A DNA stretch of 64,000 nucleotides from Desulfurivibrio alkaliphilus AHT 2 (GCF_000092205.1 NC_014216.1:1617742-1681741), one strand, 5' to 3'; positions 34,911 to 44,415 are shown, counted from the stretch's first letter. Numbers and translations are program-made. Notes: a model not told the origin generated them from the letters alone.

Positions 34911-35057
34911 GCACCGGGGTGGGGGCCGTGAAACCCGGTAGCGACTCATTCTCGGCCGACATCCTGTCGGCCTCCGAGGCGCCCGCCGCCTCCTGCGCAT
35001 CCATGCGCCCGGCGGCGGGCGAACCCGTCGCTACCGGGTTTCACGGCCCCCGTCCAG
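34911..35057 (-). repeat. PE2 multi-hairpin element, copy 2 (inverted)
   Basis: Core 34921-35051. Outer stem GGGGGCCGTGAAACCC / GGGTTTCACGGCCCCC extends through GGTAGCGAC. Internal hairpins are GGCCGACATCCTGTCGGCC and the large arm tipped by GCGCATCCATGCGC. Relative to copy 1 one outer-stem pair is changed from C-G to T-A on both sides, and both side-hairpin stems have new but still complementary bases. One side hairpin of copy 1 is missing. Sequence just outside the stem (CACCGGGGT on one side, TGGAC on the other) is also shared with copy 1. Confidence 0.85.
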
Positions 35058-35188
35058 GGTTCACGCGGCTTTCTTGTTGCCTGCGTTTTGGATAATCCCG
35101 CATTTACCTTTGGTGGCTTTTGGGGTATTTTGTGCACTTTCCTGCAAACGAACCAACACCCGGAAATAATCCCGAAAGGAATTGTGTG

Positions 35189-36118
35189 ATGAGCGACGAA
35201 ATCAATGAATTCAGCGCCCTGGTGGGCGATACTCCTTTGGTGCGGCTGCACAGGCTGGGGGCGGACAGCGGGGCCGAGATTCTGGTTAAGCTGGAGTCGC
35301 GCAACCCGGCCTTCAGCGTTAAGGACCGGATTGGCCGGGCCATGCTGGCGGCGGCGGAGCGGGATGGCCGGGTGGGGCCGGATACCGTGATCATCGAACC
35401 CACCAGCGGCAACACCGGCATCGCCCTGGCCTTTCTCTGCGCCGCCAAGGGGTTGCGCCTGATTTTGACCATGCCCGAGACCATGAGCCTGGAGCGACGG
35501 GCCTTGCTCAAGCATTTCGGCGCCGAGCTGGTGCTGACCCCCGGCGCCGAGGGCATGAAAGGCGCCATCGCCAAGGCCCGGGAACTGGCCGAGGCCACCG
35601 CCGACAGCTTTATGCCCGACCAGTTCAGCAACCCCGCCAACCCGGAGATCCATCGCCAAACCACCGCCGAGGAGATCTGGCGGGCCACCGGCGGCCAGCT
35701 GGACATCTTCGTGGCCGGGGTGGGCACCGGCGGCACCATCACCGGGGTGGGCGAGGTCTGCAAGGCCAGGCTGCCGAATTTCAAGGCGGTGGCGGTGGAA
35801 CCCGCCGACTCGCCGGTGATCTCCGGCGGCCAGCCCGGCCCCCACAAGATCCAGGGCATCGGCGCCGGTTTTATCCCCGCCACCTTGAACACCACGGTCA
35901 TCGACGAGGTAATCACCATCACCAACGACGAGGCCTTTGCCGCCGCCCGCCAAGTGGCGGTGGAGGAAGGAATCCTGTGCGGCATCTCCTCGGGCGCCAA
36001 CGTGTTGGCCGCCATACGGCTGGCCCAGCGCCCGGAAAACCGGGGCAAAAGAATCGTCACCGTGATCTGCGACACCGGCGAACGCTACCTGAGCACCCCC
36101 CTCTTCGAGCAACAATAA
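35189..36118 (+). CDS. cysK: Cysteine synthase A
   Basis: 309 residues from the ATG at 35189 (SD GAAAGGA; an in-frame GTG directly precedes it). PLP lysine in [12 protein letters not shown] (about 43), phosphate and substrate loops [13 protein letters not shown] (about 71) and [14 protein letters not shown] (about 178), and [11 protein letters not shown] (about 218) all match the OASS-A family. It makes L-cysteine from O-acetylserine and sulfide, or a related beta-replacement. Downstream, a Trm112-like gene starts 10 nt later and dnaE follows. Confidence 0.95.
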   Translation: MSDEINEFSALVGDTPLVRLHRLGADSGAEILVKLESRNPAFSVKDRIGRAMLAAAERDGRVGPDTVIIEPTSGNTGIALAFLCAAKGLRLILTMPETMSLERRALLKHFGAELVLTPGAEGMKGAIAKARELAEATADSFMPDQFSNPANPEIHRQTTAEEIWRATGGQLDIFVAGVGTGGTITGVGEVCKARLPNFKAVAVEPADSPVISGGQPGPHKIQGIGAGFIPATLNTTVIDEVITITNDEAFAAARQVAVEEGILCGISSGANVLAAIRLAQRPENRGKRIVTVICDTGERYLSTPLFEQQ

Positions 36119-36128
36119 AGGCCCCCAA

Positions 36129-36293
36129 ATGCTGAACCCGCAACTGCTGGAAATCCTGGCCTGCCCCAAGTGCAAGGGGCCGGTCAAGCTCAACGAACAG
36201 GAAAGCGGCCTGGTTTGCGACAAGTGCAAACTGCTGTATGAAATCCGCGACGAAATCCCCATTATGCTCATCGACGAGGCCAAAGAGCTCTAG
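36129..36293 (+). CDS. Trm112/YcaR-family small zinc-ribbon protein
   Basis: 54 residues: it opens MLNPQLLEILACPKCKGP, continues with GLVCDKCKLLYEI and DEIPIML. The two CxxC pairs form a zinc ribbon typical of the Trm112 family, in which eukaryotic and archaeal members activate methyltransferases; bacterial ones are poorly defined. The gene is only 10 nt after cysK and 2 nt before dnaE, so it is clearly within the operon. Confidence 0.88.
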   Translation: MLNPQLLEILACPKCKGPVKLNEQESGLVCDKCKLLYEIRDEIPIMLIDEAKEL

Positions 36294-36295
36294 CC

Positions 36296-39200
36296 ATGCC
36301 GGAAGCTGATACCACCACGGCCGTGCCCGACGCCGGGTTTGTGCATCTGCATGTGCATACCCAGTACAGCATGCTGGACGGGGCCATCCGTTTGGACCGC
36401 CTGCTGGCCCAGTGCAAGGAATACGGCATGGAGGCGGTGGCCATCACCGACCACGGGGCGATGTTCGGGGCCCTGGAATTTTACGTTAAGGCCAAAAAGG
36501 CCGGCATCAAGCCCATCATCGGCTGCGAGTTTTACGTGGCCCCTGCCGACCGGCGGGATAAAAGCGCCAAAAGCGCCGGGGCCGCCGCCCACCACCTGGT
36601 GTTGCTGGCGATGAACAACGAGGGCTACCAGAACTTGATGAAACTGGCCTCCTGCGCCCAGTTTGAAGGCTTCCACTACAAGCCCCGCATCGATTACGAA
36701 CTGCTCAGCCGCCACAACCAAGGGCTGATCGCCCTCACCGCCTGCCTCCACGGCCAGCTGCCGATGCTACTCACCCGGGGCGATTACGACGGCGCCAAGG
36801 CCGCCGCCGGCAAGCTGCAAAAACTTTTTCCCGACCGGCTCTACCTGGAGCTGCAGGAAAACAAGATCGCCGAGCAGCAGACGGTCAACGACGGGCTCAA
36901 AAAGCTGGCCGCCGAACTCAAGCTGCCGCTGGTGGCCACCAACGACTGCCACTACCTCAACCGGGAAGAGGCCCAGGCCCACGAGGTGCTGCTCTGCATC
37001 CAGACCGGCAAGACCATGGCCGACCAGGGCCGGTTCCGCTTTTCCACCGACGAGCTTTTTTTTAAGTCTCCCGCCGAGATGAAAAAAAGCTTCAGCCACT
37101 GCCCCGAGGCCATCGCCGAAACGGTGAAGGTGGCGGCACGCTGCAACGTGGAGCTGGATCTCAGCAGCCACCACTTTCCCCACTTCCCGATCCCCGAGGG
37201 GGAAACTTTAGAAAGCGTGTTCAGCAAGGACGCCCGGGAGGGCCTGGAAAAACGTTTCACCGAGATCCGCCGCTTAACCGAGCTGACCCCGGAGCAGGAA
37301 GAAGAATACCGGGCACGGCTGGAACATGAGATCGACGTGATCATCAAGATGGGCTTTCCCGGCTATTTTCTGATCGTCGCCGATTTCATCAACTGGGCCA
37401 AGGACCACGAGATTCCGGTGGGGCCGGGCCGGGGCTCGGGGGCCGGCAGCCTGGTAGCCTGGGCGATGCGGATCACCGACATCGACCCCATGCCCTATGG
37501 CCTGATCTTTGAGCGATTTTTGAATATCGAGCGCAAGTCCATGCCCGACTTCGATGTCGATTTCTGCCAGGAGCGGCGCGGCGAGGTCATCGAGTACGTG
37601 CAGCAGAAATATGGCGGCGCCGAGCACGTGGCCCAGATCGTTACCTACGGCTCCATGAAGGCCCGGGCGGTGGTGCGCGACGTGGGCCGGGCGCTGGGTA
37701 TGCCTTACGGCGAGGTGGACCGGATCGCCAAGCTGATCCCCGAAGAGCTGGGGATCACCCTGGACAAGGCCATCGACAAGGAGCCCCGGCTGGGCGACCT
37801 GATGAAGCGCGAACCGCCGGTGGCCGAACTGCTCAACGCCGCCCGGGTACTGGAAGGGCTGCAGCGGCACACCTCCACCCACGCCGCCGGGGTGGTGATC
37901 TCGCCCAAACCCATGGTGGAGTACCTACCGCTGTGCAAGGGCCCCAAGGGCGAGGTGCTGACCCAGTACGACATGAAGCACACCGAGATGACCGGGCTGA
38001 TCAAGTTCGACTTTCTCGGGCTTAAGACCCTCACCGTCATCGACCGGGCCTGCAAGCTGATCAAGGGCGACCTGGGCCGGGAGATCGACATCGGCGCCAT
38101 TGCCACCGACGATCCCAAAACCTACGACCTGCTCTGCAAGGGCGACGCCCTGGGGGTCTTCCAGTTGGAAAGCTCCGGCATGCGCTCCTTGCTGATGAAG
38201 ATGAAACCCGAGCAGTTTTCCGACCTCATCGCCCTGGTGGCCCTGTACCGCCCCGGCCCGCTGGAGTCGGGGATGGTGGATGATTTCGTCAACACCAAGC
38301 ACGGCCGCATGGTGGCCAAGTACCCCCTGCCCCAGTTGGAGCCGATCCTGCAGGAAACCTACGGGGTGATCGTCTACCAGGAACAGGTGATGAAGATTGC
38401 CAACGTGCTGGCCGGCTACTCGCTGGGCGATGCCGACAACCTGCGGCGGGCCATGGGCAAAAAGATCGCCGCGGTGATGGATGCCGAGAAAGACAAGTTC
38501 ATGGCCGGCTGCGCCAAAAACAATATCGACCCCAAGAAGGCCGAATACATCTTTGATTTGATGGCCAAGTTCGCCGGCTACGGCTTCAACAAGAGCCACA
38601 GTGCGGCCTACGCCTTGGTGGCCTACCAGACCGCCTGGCTCAAGGCCCACTACCCGGCCCAGTTCATGGCCGCCCTGCTCTCCTGCGACATGGGCAACAC
38701 CGACAAGGTGGTGCGCTACATCAACGAGTGCAAGGAACACGAGATCGAGGTGCTGCCGCCGGACATCAACGAGTCCTTCCGGGACTTCACGGTCATCGAC
38801 GACCGCATCCGCTTCGGCCTGGCGGCGGTGAAAAACGTCGGCGGGGCAGCACTGGAATCGATCATCGAGATCCGCGAGGCCGACGGCCCCTACAAGTCGC
38901 TGGTGGACTTCTGCCAACGGGTGGATGGTCGCAAGGTTAACCGCCGGGTGATTGAAAGCCTGATCCGGGCCGGGGCCTTTGATTCCCTGGGCGCCAAGCG
39001 TTCGCAACTGGAGGCCATTTTAGACCGGGCCCTGGACCAGGCCCAGGCCGCCCAGCGGGATAAATTGAGCGGCCAAATCTCCCTTTTTGCCGCCATGCCC
39101 ACCGATCAGGCCGAACGGGCCACCGAGATCGAGCTGCCGGAGATGCCGGAGTGGGAGGAGAAACAGAAGCTGCTCTTTGAAAAGGAAACAGTGGGTTTTT

Positions 39201-39874
39201 ATCTCACCGGCCACCCGCTGGACAAGCACCGCCGGGAGCTGGCGGCGCTCACCGACACCGACCTGCACGGCCTGGCGGAATGGCCGGACAACCAGCCGGC
39301 CAGAATCGGCGGCCTGATCCGCCAGTTCAAGAACCACCGCAGCAAAAAGGGCGATGCCATGGCCTTCGTCACCCTGGAAGACACGGTGGATTCGGTGGAG
39401 GTGGTGGTCTTCCCCAACACCTACGCCGAATGCGCCCACCTGCTGGCCGGCGATGAACCCATCGTGATCCAGGGCAAGGTGCAGAAGGAGGAAAACGGGG
39501 TGAAGATGATCGCCGACACGGTGGACGGCTTGAGCGAGGCCCAGGTGAAGTACACCGACCGGGTGATGATCCGGCTCAAGGCCGACAAGGTGGACCGCCC
39601 CAAGATCGAGGCGGTGAAAAAAAGCATCCAGCGCCACCACGGCCCCTGCCCGGTCTCCCTCAACCTGCTCTTCCCCGACCGGGGCGAGGTGGAAGTGGCC
39701 GCCTCCAATGATCTTACCATCCGCCCGGGCCGCGACTTCACCACCGAAGTGGAACAACTGCTGGGCTATGCCGCCTTAAGCTACCGCAAAAAGGCCACCG
39801 AGGAGCGGGAGCAGGGCCGGGGCAACGGCTGGGGTGGCCGGGGCAATGGCCGGAGTAACGGCCGCCGCCCCTGA
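36296..39874 (+). CDS. dnaE: DNA polymerase III alpha subunit
   Basis: 1192 residues, usual DnaE size. The N-terminal PHP domain opens FVHLHVHTQYSMLDGAIRL with ITDHGAMFGALEF. The catalytic palm has SMPDFDVDFCQERRGEV (about 415) and VGPGRGSGAGSLVAW. The C-terminal part has tandem HhH (KFAGYGFNKSHSAAYALVAYQTAW), the OB fold (about 1005-1080) and a Gly/Arg/Asn-rich tail (GNGWGGRGNGRSNGRRP). It is the replicative polymerase of the chromosome. It starts 2 nt after the Trm112-like gene, and an inverted repeat at 39920-39954 lies beyond its end. Confidence 0.97.
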   Translation: MPEADTTTAVPDAGFVHLHVHTQYSMLDGAIRLDRLLAQCKEYGMEAVAITDHGAMFGALEFYVKAKKAGIKPIIGCEFYVAPADRRDKSAKSAGAAAHHLVLLAMNNEGYQNLMKLASCAQFEGFHYKPRIDYELLSRHNQGLIALTACLHGQLPMLLTRGDYDGAKAAAGKLQKLFPDRLYLELQENKIAEQQTVNDGLKKLAAELKLPLVATNDCHYLNREEAQAHEVLLCIQTGKTMADQGRFRFSTDELFFKSPAEMKKSFSHCPEAIAETVKVAARCNVELDLSSHHFPHFPIPEGETLESVFSKDAREGLEKRFTEIRRLTELTPEQEEEYRARLEHEIDVIIKMGFPGYFLIVADFINWAKDHEIPVGPGRGSGAGSLVAWAMRITDIDPMPYGLIFERFLNIERKSMPDFDVDFCQERRGEVIEYVQQKYGGAEHVAQIVTYGSMKARAVVRDVGRALGMPYGEVDRIAKLIPEELGITLDKAIDKEPRLGDLMKREPPVAELLNAARVLEGLQRHTSTHAAGVVISPKPMVEYLPLCKGPKGEVLTQYDMKHTEMTGLIKFDFLGLKTLTVIDRACKLIKGDLGREIDIGAIATDDPKTYDLLCKGDALGVFQLESSGMRSLLMKMKPEQFSDLIALVALYRPGPLESGMVDDFVNTKHGRMVAKYPLPQLEPILQETYGVIVYQEQVMKIANVLAGYSLGDADNLRRAMGKKIAAVMDAEKDKFMAGCAKNNIDPKKAEYIFDLMAKFAGYGFNKSHSAAYALVAYQTAWLKAHYPAQFMAALLSCDMGNTDKVVRYINECKEHEIEVLPPDINESFRDFTVIDDRIRFGLAAVKNVGGAALESIIEIREADGPYKSLVDFCQRVDGRKVNRRVIESLIRAGAFDSLGAKRSQLEAILDRALDQAQAAQRDKLSGQISLFAAMPTDQAERATEIELPEMPEWEEKQKLLFEKETVGFYLTGHPLDKHRRELAALTDTDLHGLAEWPDNQPARIGGLIRQFKNHRSKKGDAMAFVTLEDTVDSVEVVVFPNTYAECAHLLAGDEPIVIQGKVQKEENGVKMIADTVDGLSEAQVKYTDRVMIRLKADKVDRPKIEAVKKSIQRHHGPCPVSLNLLFPDRGEVEVAASNDLTIRPGRDFTTEVEQLLGYAALSYRKKATEEREQGRGNGWGGRGNGRSNGRRP

Positions 39875-39919
39875 GGCTGCCCCATGGGCCTTGGCCTTTA
39901 ATTCACACAAACACTTGTT

Positions 39920-39954
39920 GGGGAAATCTGAAAGTTCGGGTTGCAGATTTCCCC
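39920..39954 (+). promoter_or_regulatory. Inverted repeat leader upstream of the DUF4143 ATPase gene
   Basis: GGGGAAATCTG and CAGATTTCCCC form an 11-bp perfect stem with a 13-nt loop. The core TTCGGGTTGCAGAT (39935-39948) ends 28 nt before the ATG at 39977. A matching core lies at nearly the same distance from the second DUF4143 gene. It could also serve as the dnaE terminator. Confidence 0.5.
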
Positions 39955-39976
39955 GACTTCGTTTACTAAGTGATTT

Positions 39977-41149
39977 ATGATCCCTCGAATACTTCAGCCC
40001 ATCCTGAAAAAACTGGCCGGGCAATATCCGGTTGTCACCGTTACCGGCCCGCGGCAAAGCGGCAAGACCACCCTGTGCCGGGCGGTGTTTCCAGATTACG
40101 CTTATGTTAACCTGGAGATGCCGGATTTACGCGAATTTGCCCGTACCGACCCCCGGGGTTTTTTGGCCTCACACCCCAAGGGGCTTATTCTGGATGAAGT
40201 GCAGCGGGTGCCCGAACTGTCCTCTTACCTGCAGGCATTGGTCGATCAAAGCCGGGAGCCGGGCCGTTTCATCTTAACCGGGAGCCAGCAGTTTGAGGTG
40301 ATGAGCACCATTACCCAGTCTCTGGCGGGACGGACCACCCTGCTGAAACTGCTGCCGCTAAGCATGGAAGAGCTTGCGCAGGCGAAGATCGAGACCGGAA
40401 TCGACCAGACCCTGCTCACCGGCTTCTACCCCCGCATTTACGATGCCGGCCTTGATCCGACCCGGACCTTGGGCGACTACATGGAAACCTATGTCGAACG
40501 CGATATTCGGCAACTGATGGCCATCAAGGACTTGGCTCTGTTTGAAAAATTTGTCCGCCTTTGTGCCGGTCGGGTCGGCCAGTTGCTCAACCTGCAGAGC
40601 CTGGGCAACGACACCGGCGTTTCTCATACCACGGCCCGTAGCTGGCTGACCCTGCTGGAAGCCAGTTATGTGGTGTTTCTGCTGCAACCCTGGCATGTCA
40701 ATATCTCCAAGCGCCAGGTGAAAACCCCCAAGCTCTATTTCTATGATGTGGGTCTGGCCTCTTACCTGCTGGGGGCGGAAAACGAGTTGCACATCAACCG
40801 GCACCCCCTTAAGGGCAACCTGTTTGAAAACATGGTGGTGGTCGAAGCTCTGAAATACCGCTTCAATAGGGGAAAAAGGAGCAATCTTTACTTCTGGAGA
40901 GACGTCCGGGGCAACGAGGTGGACCTCCTGCTGGCCGCCGGCCCGGATTTGTTTCCCGTGGAGATCAAGGCGGGAGCGACCATCAGCGGCGATTACTTCA
41001 AGGGCCTGCAAACCTTCGCCGCCAAAGCCCCCACCCCCCCAACTGCCTCCGCCCTGGTATATGCCGGCGAAGAAAACCAGCGCCGCAGCAAGGTCTCGGT
41101 CTGGCCGGCGCAGGAAGTGGCGGCCATGATGCGAAGTTTCAAGCTTTGA
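39977..41149 (+). CDS. AAA ATPase with DUF4143 domain (first of three)
   Basis: 390 residues. Walker A VTGPRQSGKTTLCRA (about 20) and Walker B LILDEVQRVPEL (about 70), followed by FILTGSQQFEVM; the second half is DUF4143 (YVERDIRQLMAIKDLALFEKFV, LLNLQSLGNDTGVSHTTARSWL, ENMVVVEALKYRF, DVRGNEVDLLL). The C-terminal NEVDLLL / VEIKAG segment resembles a PD-(D/E)XK-like fold. These proteins are common accessory genes in anaerobes. Their function is not established, although defence or toxin roles are often suggested. Start ATG has no SD. Confidence 0.88.
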   Translation: MIPRILQPILKKLAGQYPVVTVTGPRQSGKTTLCRAVFPDYAYVNLEMPDLREFARTDPRGFLASHPKGLILDEVQRVPELSSYLQALVDQSREPGRFILTGSQQFEVMSTITQSLAGRTTLLKLLPLSMEELAQAKIETGIDQTLLTGFYPRIYDAGLDPTRTLGDYMETYVERDIRQLMAIKDLALFEKFVRLCAGRVGQLLNLQSLGNDTGVSHTTARSWLTLLEASYVVFLLQPWHVNISKRQVKTPKLYFYDVGLASYLLGAENELHINRHPLKGNLFENMVVVEALKYRFNRGKRSNLYFWRDVRGNEVDLLLAAGPDLFPVEIKAGATISGDYFKGLQTFAAKAPTPPTASALVYAGEENQRRSKVSVWPAQEVAAMMRSFKL

Positions 41150-41220
41150 ACCTCTTTTTCAGTGTTTATGTCCCGAAATAAACGATGCCGCTGGGCGATG
41201 GGTTAGCGCTTTAAATCGCG

Positions 41221-41406
41221 CTAGAAGTTTTCGTGAGGGCCGACGGCCTCGATGAACGAGGCGGGTAAATCCGGGTTGTCCAATGCAGCCCGCCCCACTT
41301 TGGCCCAGAACTCCACCTGGCCTTGCACGGTACGGAACTCCGCCTTGGCGGCCTTACGTGCGGCCGCAACCAGATCCTCATCAATACGCACGGACAAAGT
41401 ACTCAT
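41221..41406 (-). CDS. ParD-like antitoxin, no toxin partner seen
   Basis: 61 residues from the ATG at 41406 (an in-frame start 12 nt upstream would add MEVV). It begins MSTLSVRIDEDLVAAARKAAKAEFRT and continues VQGQVEFWAKVGRAALDNP, the ribbon-helix-helix pattern of ParD-like (PF11903-type) antitoxins. No toxin-like frame is seen next to it: the region down to the DUF4143 gene is only 70 bp. It is either a lone antitoxin or a regulator left after toxin loss. Confidence 0.75.
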   Translation of the reverse strand: MSTLSVRIDEDLVAAARKAAKAEFRTVQGQVEFWAKVGRAALDNPDLPASFIEAVGPHENF

Positions 41407-41421
41407 CACAACCTCCATCAG

Positions 41422-41458
41422 AAAAAGGGGGACAGTTTTGAAAACTGTCCCCCTTTTT
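41422..41458 (-). terminator. 37-bp perfect palindrome, intrinsic terminator of the flagellin gene
   Basis: AAAAAGGGGGACAGTTTT, one base, then its exact complement ending CCCCCTTTTT. In minus-strand RNA it makes a long hairpin followed by U residues, 64 bp after the flagellin stop codon. The same palindrome core occurs at 2675-2699. Confidence 0.7.
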
Positions 41459-41521
41459 CCTTCGGGAAGCGGGGGCGGGCGGATGCCCGGCCCCCGGTTT
41501 AGGTTTTTTGGGTTATGCCGC

Positions 41522-44323
41522 TTAGCCCTGGAGCAGGCTGAGTACGTTCTGGGCCGTGGCGTTGGCCTGGGCCATGGCGAAGGAGCCGGCCTGGTTCAGC
41601 ACCTGGAACTTGCTGAAGTTGGCCGCTTCCTCGGCGAAGTCCACGTCGCGGATGCCACTTTCAGCCGCAGTGATGTTGACCCGGGTCACCGAGATGTTGG
41701 AGATGGTGGAGGTCAACTGGTTCTGGACCGAACCCAGGTCGGCGCGGACCTTGTTCAGCGACTTCAGGGCCGCGTCGGCGATGGCAATGGCCTGCTGGGC
41801 GCCTTCCTGGCTGGTTACATCAACGTCGGAGAGGCGGGCCAGGACGGTGTCGCCCATCTCGCCGGCGGCCACGTCGGCAAGTACACCGGAGGGCGCCAGG
41901 GTGGAGTGGGCGGTGATCACCGAATCGGCAGCGAGGCTGATATTGCGCTCGATGGTCAGCTTGTCGGCGCCGACCACGAAGTCGTTGTCCAGCACGGTAC
42001 CGGCGGCGGCTACCAGTTCGCCACCGTCATAGAGATCGAAGGTCATGGTGGTGCCGGCCTTGATCACCGAACCGGTGTTGAGTTCCGAGCCCTTGGCCAC
42101 GATCATGCCGTCGCCCCGTACCTGGGCATCGGAGAGCAGGGTGGCAGTGCCGCCCAGGGTGGAGCCGTCGGCAATCTCCGAGTCGGTGTTGAGCCGCGAA
42201 CCCTGCGCCAGGGTCATCTGCTCGCCCTGGGCCGCCAGGGTGTACGCCCCGTCTTCCAGGGTGAAGGAGTTGGCCAGAGTCAGGGTGGAGCCGGCCGCAA
42301 CATCAGAGTTGGTGGTATCAGACGCCAAGGTGAAGTTGGGGCCCACCACCGCGTCGGAAGCGAGGACAAACTGGTCGTCGTCGTCGTCAAATTCCGAGCC
42401 GGCGCCCATGATGGTGCCGGTCGCAAGTTCCGAGCCAGCAACGATATCCATGGACGCACCGTCAACCTCCAGCCTGGAAAGCTCCAATGCGCTGCTTTCA
42501 ATTACGCTGTCGGTATGGAGGACGCTGCCAACTGCCAACTTCAGTGTTACATCATCAAGGGTGGTCATATTGCTGCCGACTACCACCTCGTTGGCGAAGT
42601 CGTGTTCGACAGCAACAGCACCAGCGCCAGCTGCTGCAGTTATCTCCAAGTTCTCGGTCAACTGATAGCTGCCATCGCTCAGCACGGTGTAGGCACCCCC
42701 GGTATAGCTGGCATTAGCATCACCACCAGTTGCAGCGTCAACCGCAGCCAACAAACCTTCATAATCCTGCTGGCTGAAAATGGTGCCCGAGGTAAAGGTG
42801 ATACCACTTCCATCAGCGTCAACGGTCAAATCACTACCAACCTCCAACACCGAACCGGCGCCGATCACATCATCATCCCCGGTCGCATCGACCGTTGCCG
42901 AGAGGGTGGCCTTGCCGAAAATATCCGTATTGGCGGCCAAATCGATCTTACCGATCAACACGGAGCCGCTGCCGGCGGTGATAACGCCTGTCGTGCCGTC
43001 GATCTCTTCAATGGTAATGGCGCTGGTCAGATCGGAACCATCCCCGATCACCGTGCCCGCTTTCAAGACCGAACCGGCGGCCAGCACCAGGTCTGTCGCG
43101 GCGACATCCGTATCCAGCATATATCCATTGGCGAACTCCACCGAAATCTGGGAATTGGCGGCAATCCGCGAACCGGCCGCCAACTCCGAGTTGGTGTTCA
43201 GCAACATCCCGTCTTCTTCGTTGACATTGAGGGTATCCACCCGCAGGTTACCCACCACCGAAACCAGATCGCCGTCCAGATCGTTGCGGTCATAGACCAT
43301 GATCTCGGCCGCGCCCATCTGGGTAAGCTGAATATGACCCAGGGTGGACATATCTTCGGTACCGCCCAATACACCACGGGTAGCATCATCGGCGGTCACC
43401 GAAATGGCCCGGCCGTCCATGGAGGTCAGGGTCATCTTACCTTCAAAGTCAACGGAGGCGAAAACGCCGTGCTGGTTGCTTTTCTGGTTAATGGCCGCCA
43501 CCAAGGCGCCGTCGGCGTCATTTTCCTGCACGGAGATGGAACCGATATTGACCCCGTTGATGGAAAACACGCCGGTCTGACCTTTTTCGATATTCTCGTC
43601 GGTAGTGGTGCGCACCACGGCGTTGGCGGTGATACCCAACTGGTCGCTGAGCTTGTTGATCTCATCGGCCACCGCGCCCAGGGAGTTCTCCCGGCTGTTG
43701 TCGTAACGCACATCCACGGTGTTGAGGTTGTAGGTGCGGTTCTCGATGCTGGAATAAAGCGACAGCGAAGAGGTACCAGCTTCGGAAAAGTTCAACTGGG
43801 ACGAGGTAACATGGCCGATCTTGGTGGATTCGCTGGAGGCGATGGAAAAGTTTACCGTCTCCTGGGCGTAGGCACCGATCTGGAAGGCCTTGTTGGTGAA
43901 GGCGCCGCTAAGCAGCTTCTGGTTGTTGAAGGCGGTGGTCCGGGCGATGTTGTCGAGCTGTTCCATCAGCCGGTTGACATCGGCCTGGATGGCGGCCCGG
44001 GATTCCTGGGTCTGGCCGTCCTGGGCGGCCTGGATGGCTTTGGTCTTAATGGTGTTGACGATGTTGATGGATTCCTCCAGGGCACCATCGGCGGTCTGCA
44101 CCATGGCGATACCGTCGTTGGCGTTCCGGATGGCCTGGCCCAAACCCAGAGACTGGGAACGCAGAGAGTCGGCAATGGCCATGCCGGAGGCGTCGTCGGC
44201 GGCGCGGTTGATGCGCAGACCCGAGGAGAGACGCTCCAGCGAGGTGTTGAGGTTGCCGCTGGTCTTCTGCATGTTGTTGTGGGCGTTCATTGCCGCGATG
44301 TTGGTGTTGATTTTCAAGCTCAT
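41522..44323 (-). CDS. fliC: Large flagellin with repeat-rich central domain
   Basis: 933 residues, about twice or more the usual size. The N-terminal D0/D1 part (1-175; SLKINTNIAAMNAHNNMQ, SLERLSSGLRINRAADDASG) and the C-terminal part (about 840-933; VRADLGSVQNQLTSTISNI, AAESGIRDVDFAEEAANFSK, ATAQNVLSLLQG) are canonical. The 650-residue middle is acidic, cysteine-free, and built from imperfect repeats of the form AxGSxLxxGSxIxxGSxL. Examples are LAAGSVLKAGTVIGDGSDL, LAVGSVLHTDSVI, VAGSELATGTIMGAGSEF and LAQGSRLNTDSEIADGSTL, which would suit a beta-solenoid exposed on the filament surface. SD GGAGG is 8 nt upstream. No other flagellar gene is near; the gene sits among accessory genes. Confidence 0.93.
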   Translation of the reverse strand: MSLKINTNIAAMNAHNNMQKTSGNLNTSLERLSSGLRINRAADDASGMAIADSLRSQSLGLGQAIRNANDGIAMVQTADGALEESINIVNTIKTKAIQAAQDGQTQESRAAIQADVNRLMEQLDNIARTTAFNNQKLLSGAFTNKAFQIGAYAQETVNFSIASSESTKIGHVTSSQLNFSEAGTSSLSLYSSIENRTYNLNTVDVRYDNSRENSLGAVADEINKLSDQLGITANAVVRTTTDENIEKGQTGVFSINGVNIGSISVQENDADGALVAAINQKSNQHGVFASVDFEGKMTLTSMDGRAISVTADDATRGVLGGTEDMSTLGHIQLTQMGAAEIMVYDRNDLDGDLVSVVGNLRVDTLNVNEEDGMLLNTNSELAAGSRIAANSQISVEFANGYMLDTDVAATDLVLAAGSVLKAGTVIGDGSDLTSAITIEEIDGTTGVITAGSGSVLIGKIDLAANTDIFGKATLSATVDATGDDDVIGAGSVLEVGSDLTVDADGSGITFTSGTIFSQQDYEGLLAAVDAATGGDANASYTGGAYTVLSDGSYQLTENLEITAAAGAGAVAVEHDFANEVVVGSNMTTLDDVTLKLAVGSVLHTDSVIESSALELSRLEVDGASMDIVAGSELATGTIMGAGSEFDDDDDQFVLASDAVVGPNFTLASDTTNSDVAAGSTLTLANSFTLEDGAYTLAAQGEQMTLAQGSRLNTDSEIADGSTLGGTATLLSDAQVRGDGMIVAKGSELNTGSVIKAGTTMTFDLYDGGELVAAAGTVLDNDFVVGADKLTIERNISLAADSVITAHSTLAPSGVLADVAAGEMGDTVLARLSDVDVTSQEGAQQAIAIADAALKSLNKVRADLGSVQNQLTSTISNISVTRVNITAAESGIRDVDFAEEAANFSKFQVLNQAGSFAMAQANATAQNVLSLLQG

Positions 44324-44415
44324 GGTTTAATCCTCCGTCCATGTGTGGTTGATTGTGAGGGAATCCTTTCCCCCGCTTTGATCTGATTGTTTGGTTTTCG
44401 TTTTTTTCTCACTTG

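Noticed and set aside
41252-44386. Long open frame of 1044 codons on the plus strand
   Set aside because: It lies antisense to the flagellin gene, is a by-product of high GC3 codon use, and lacks family features or a ribosome site. The same applies to other long antisense frames, such as 12255-13628 and 15735-17015.
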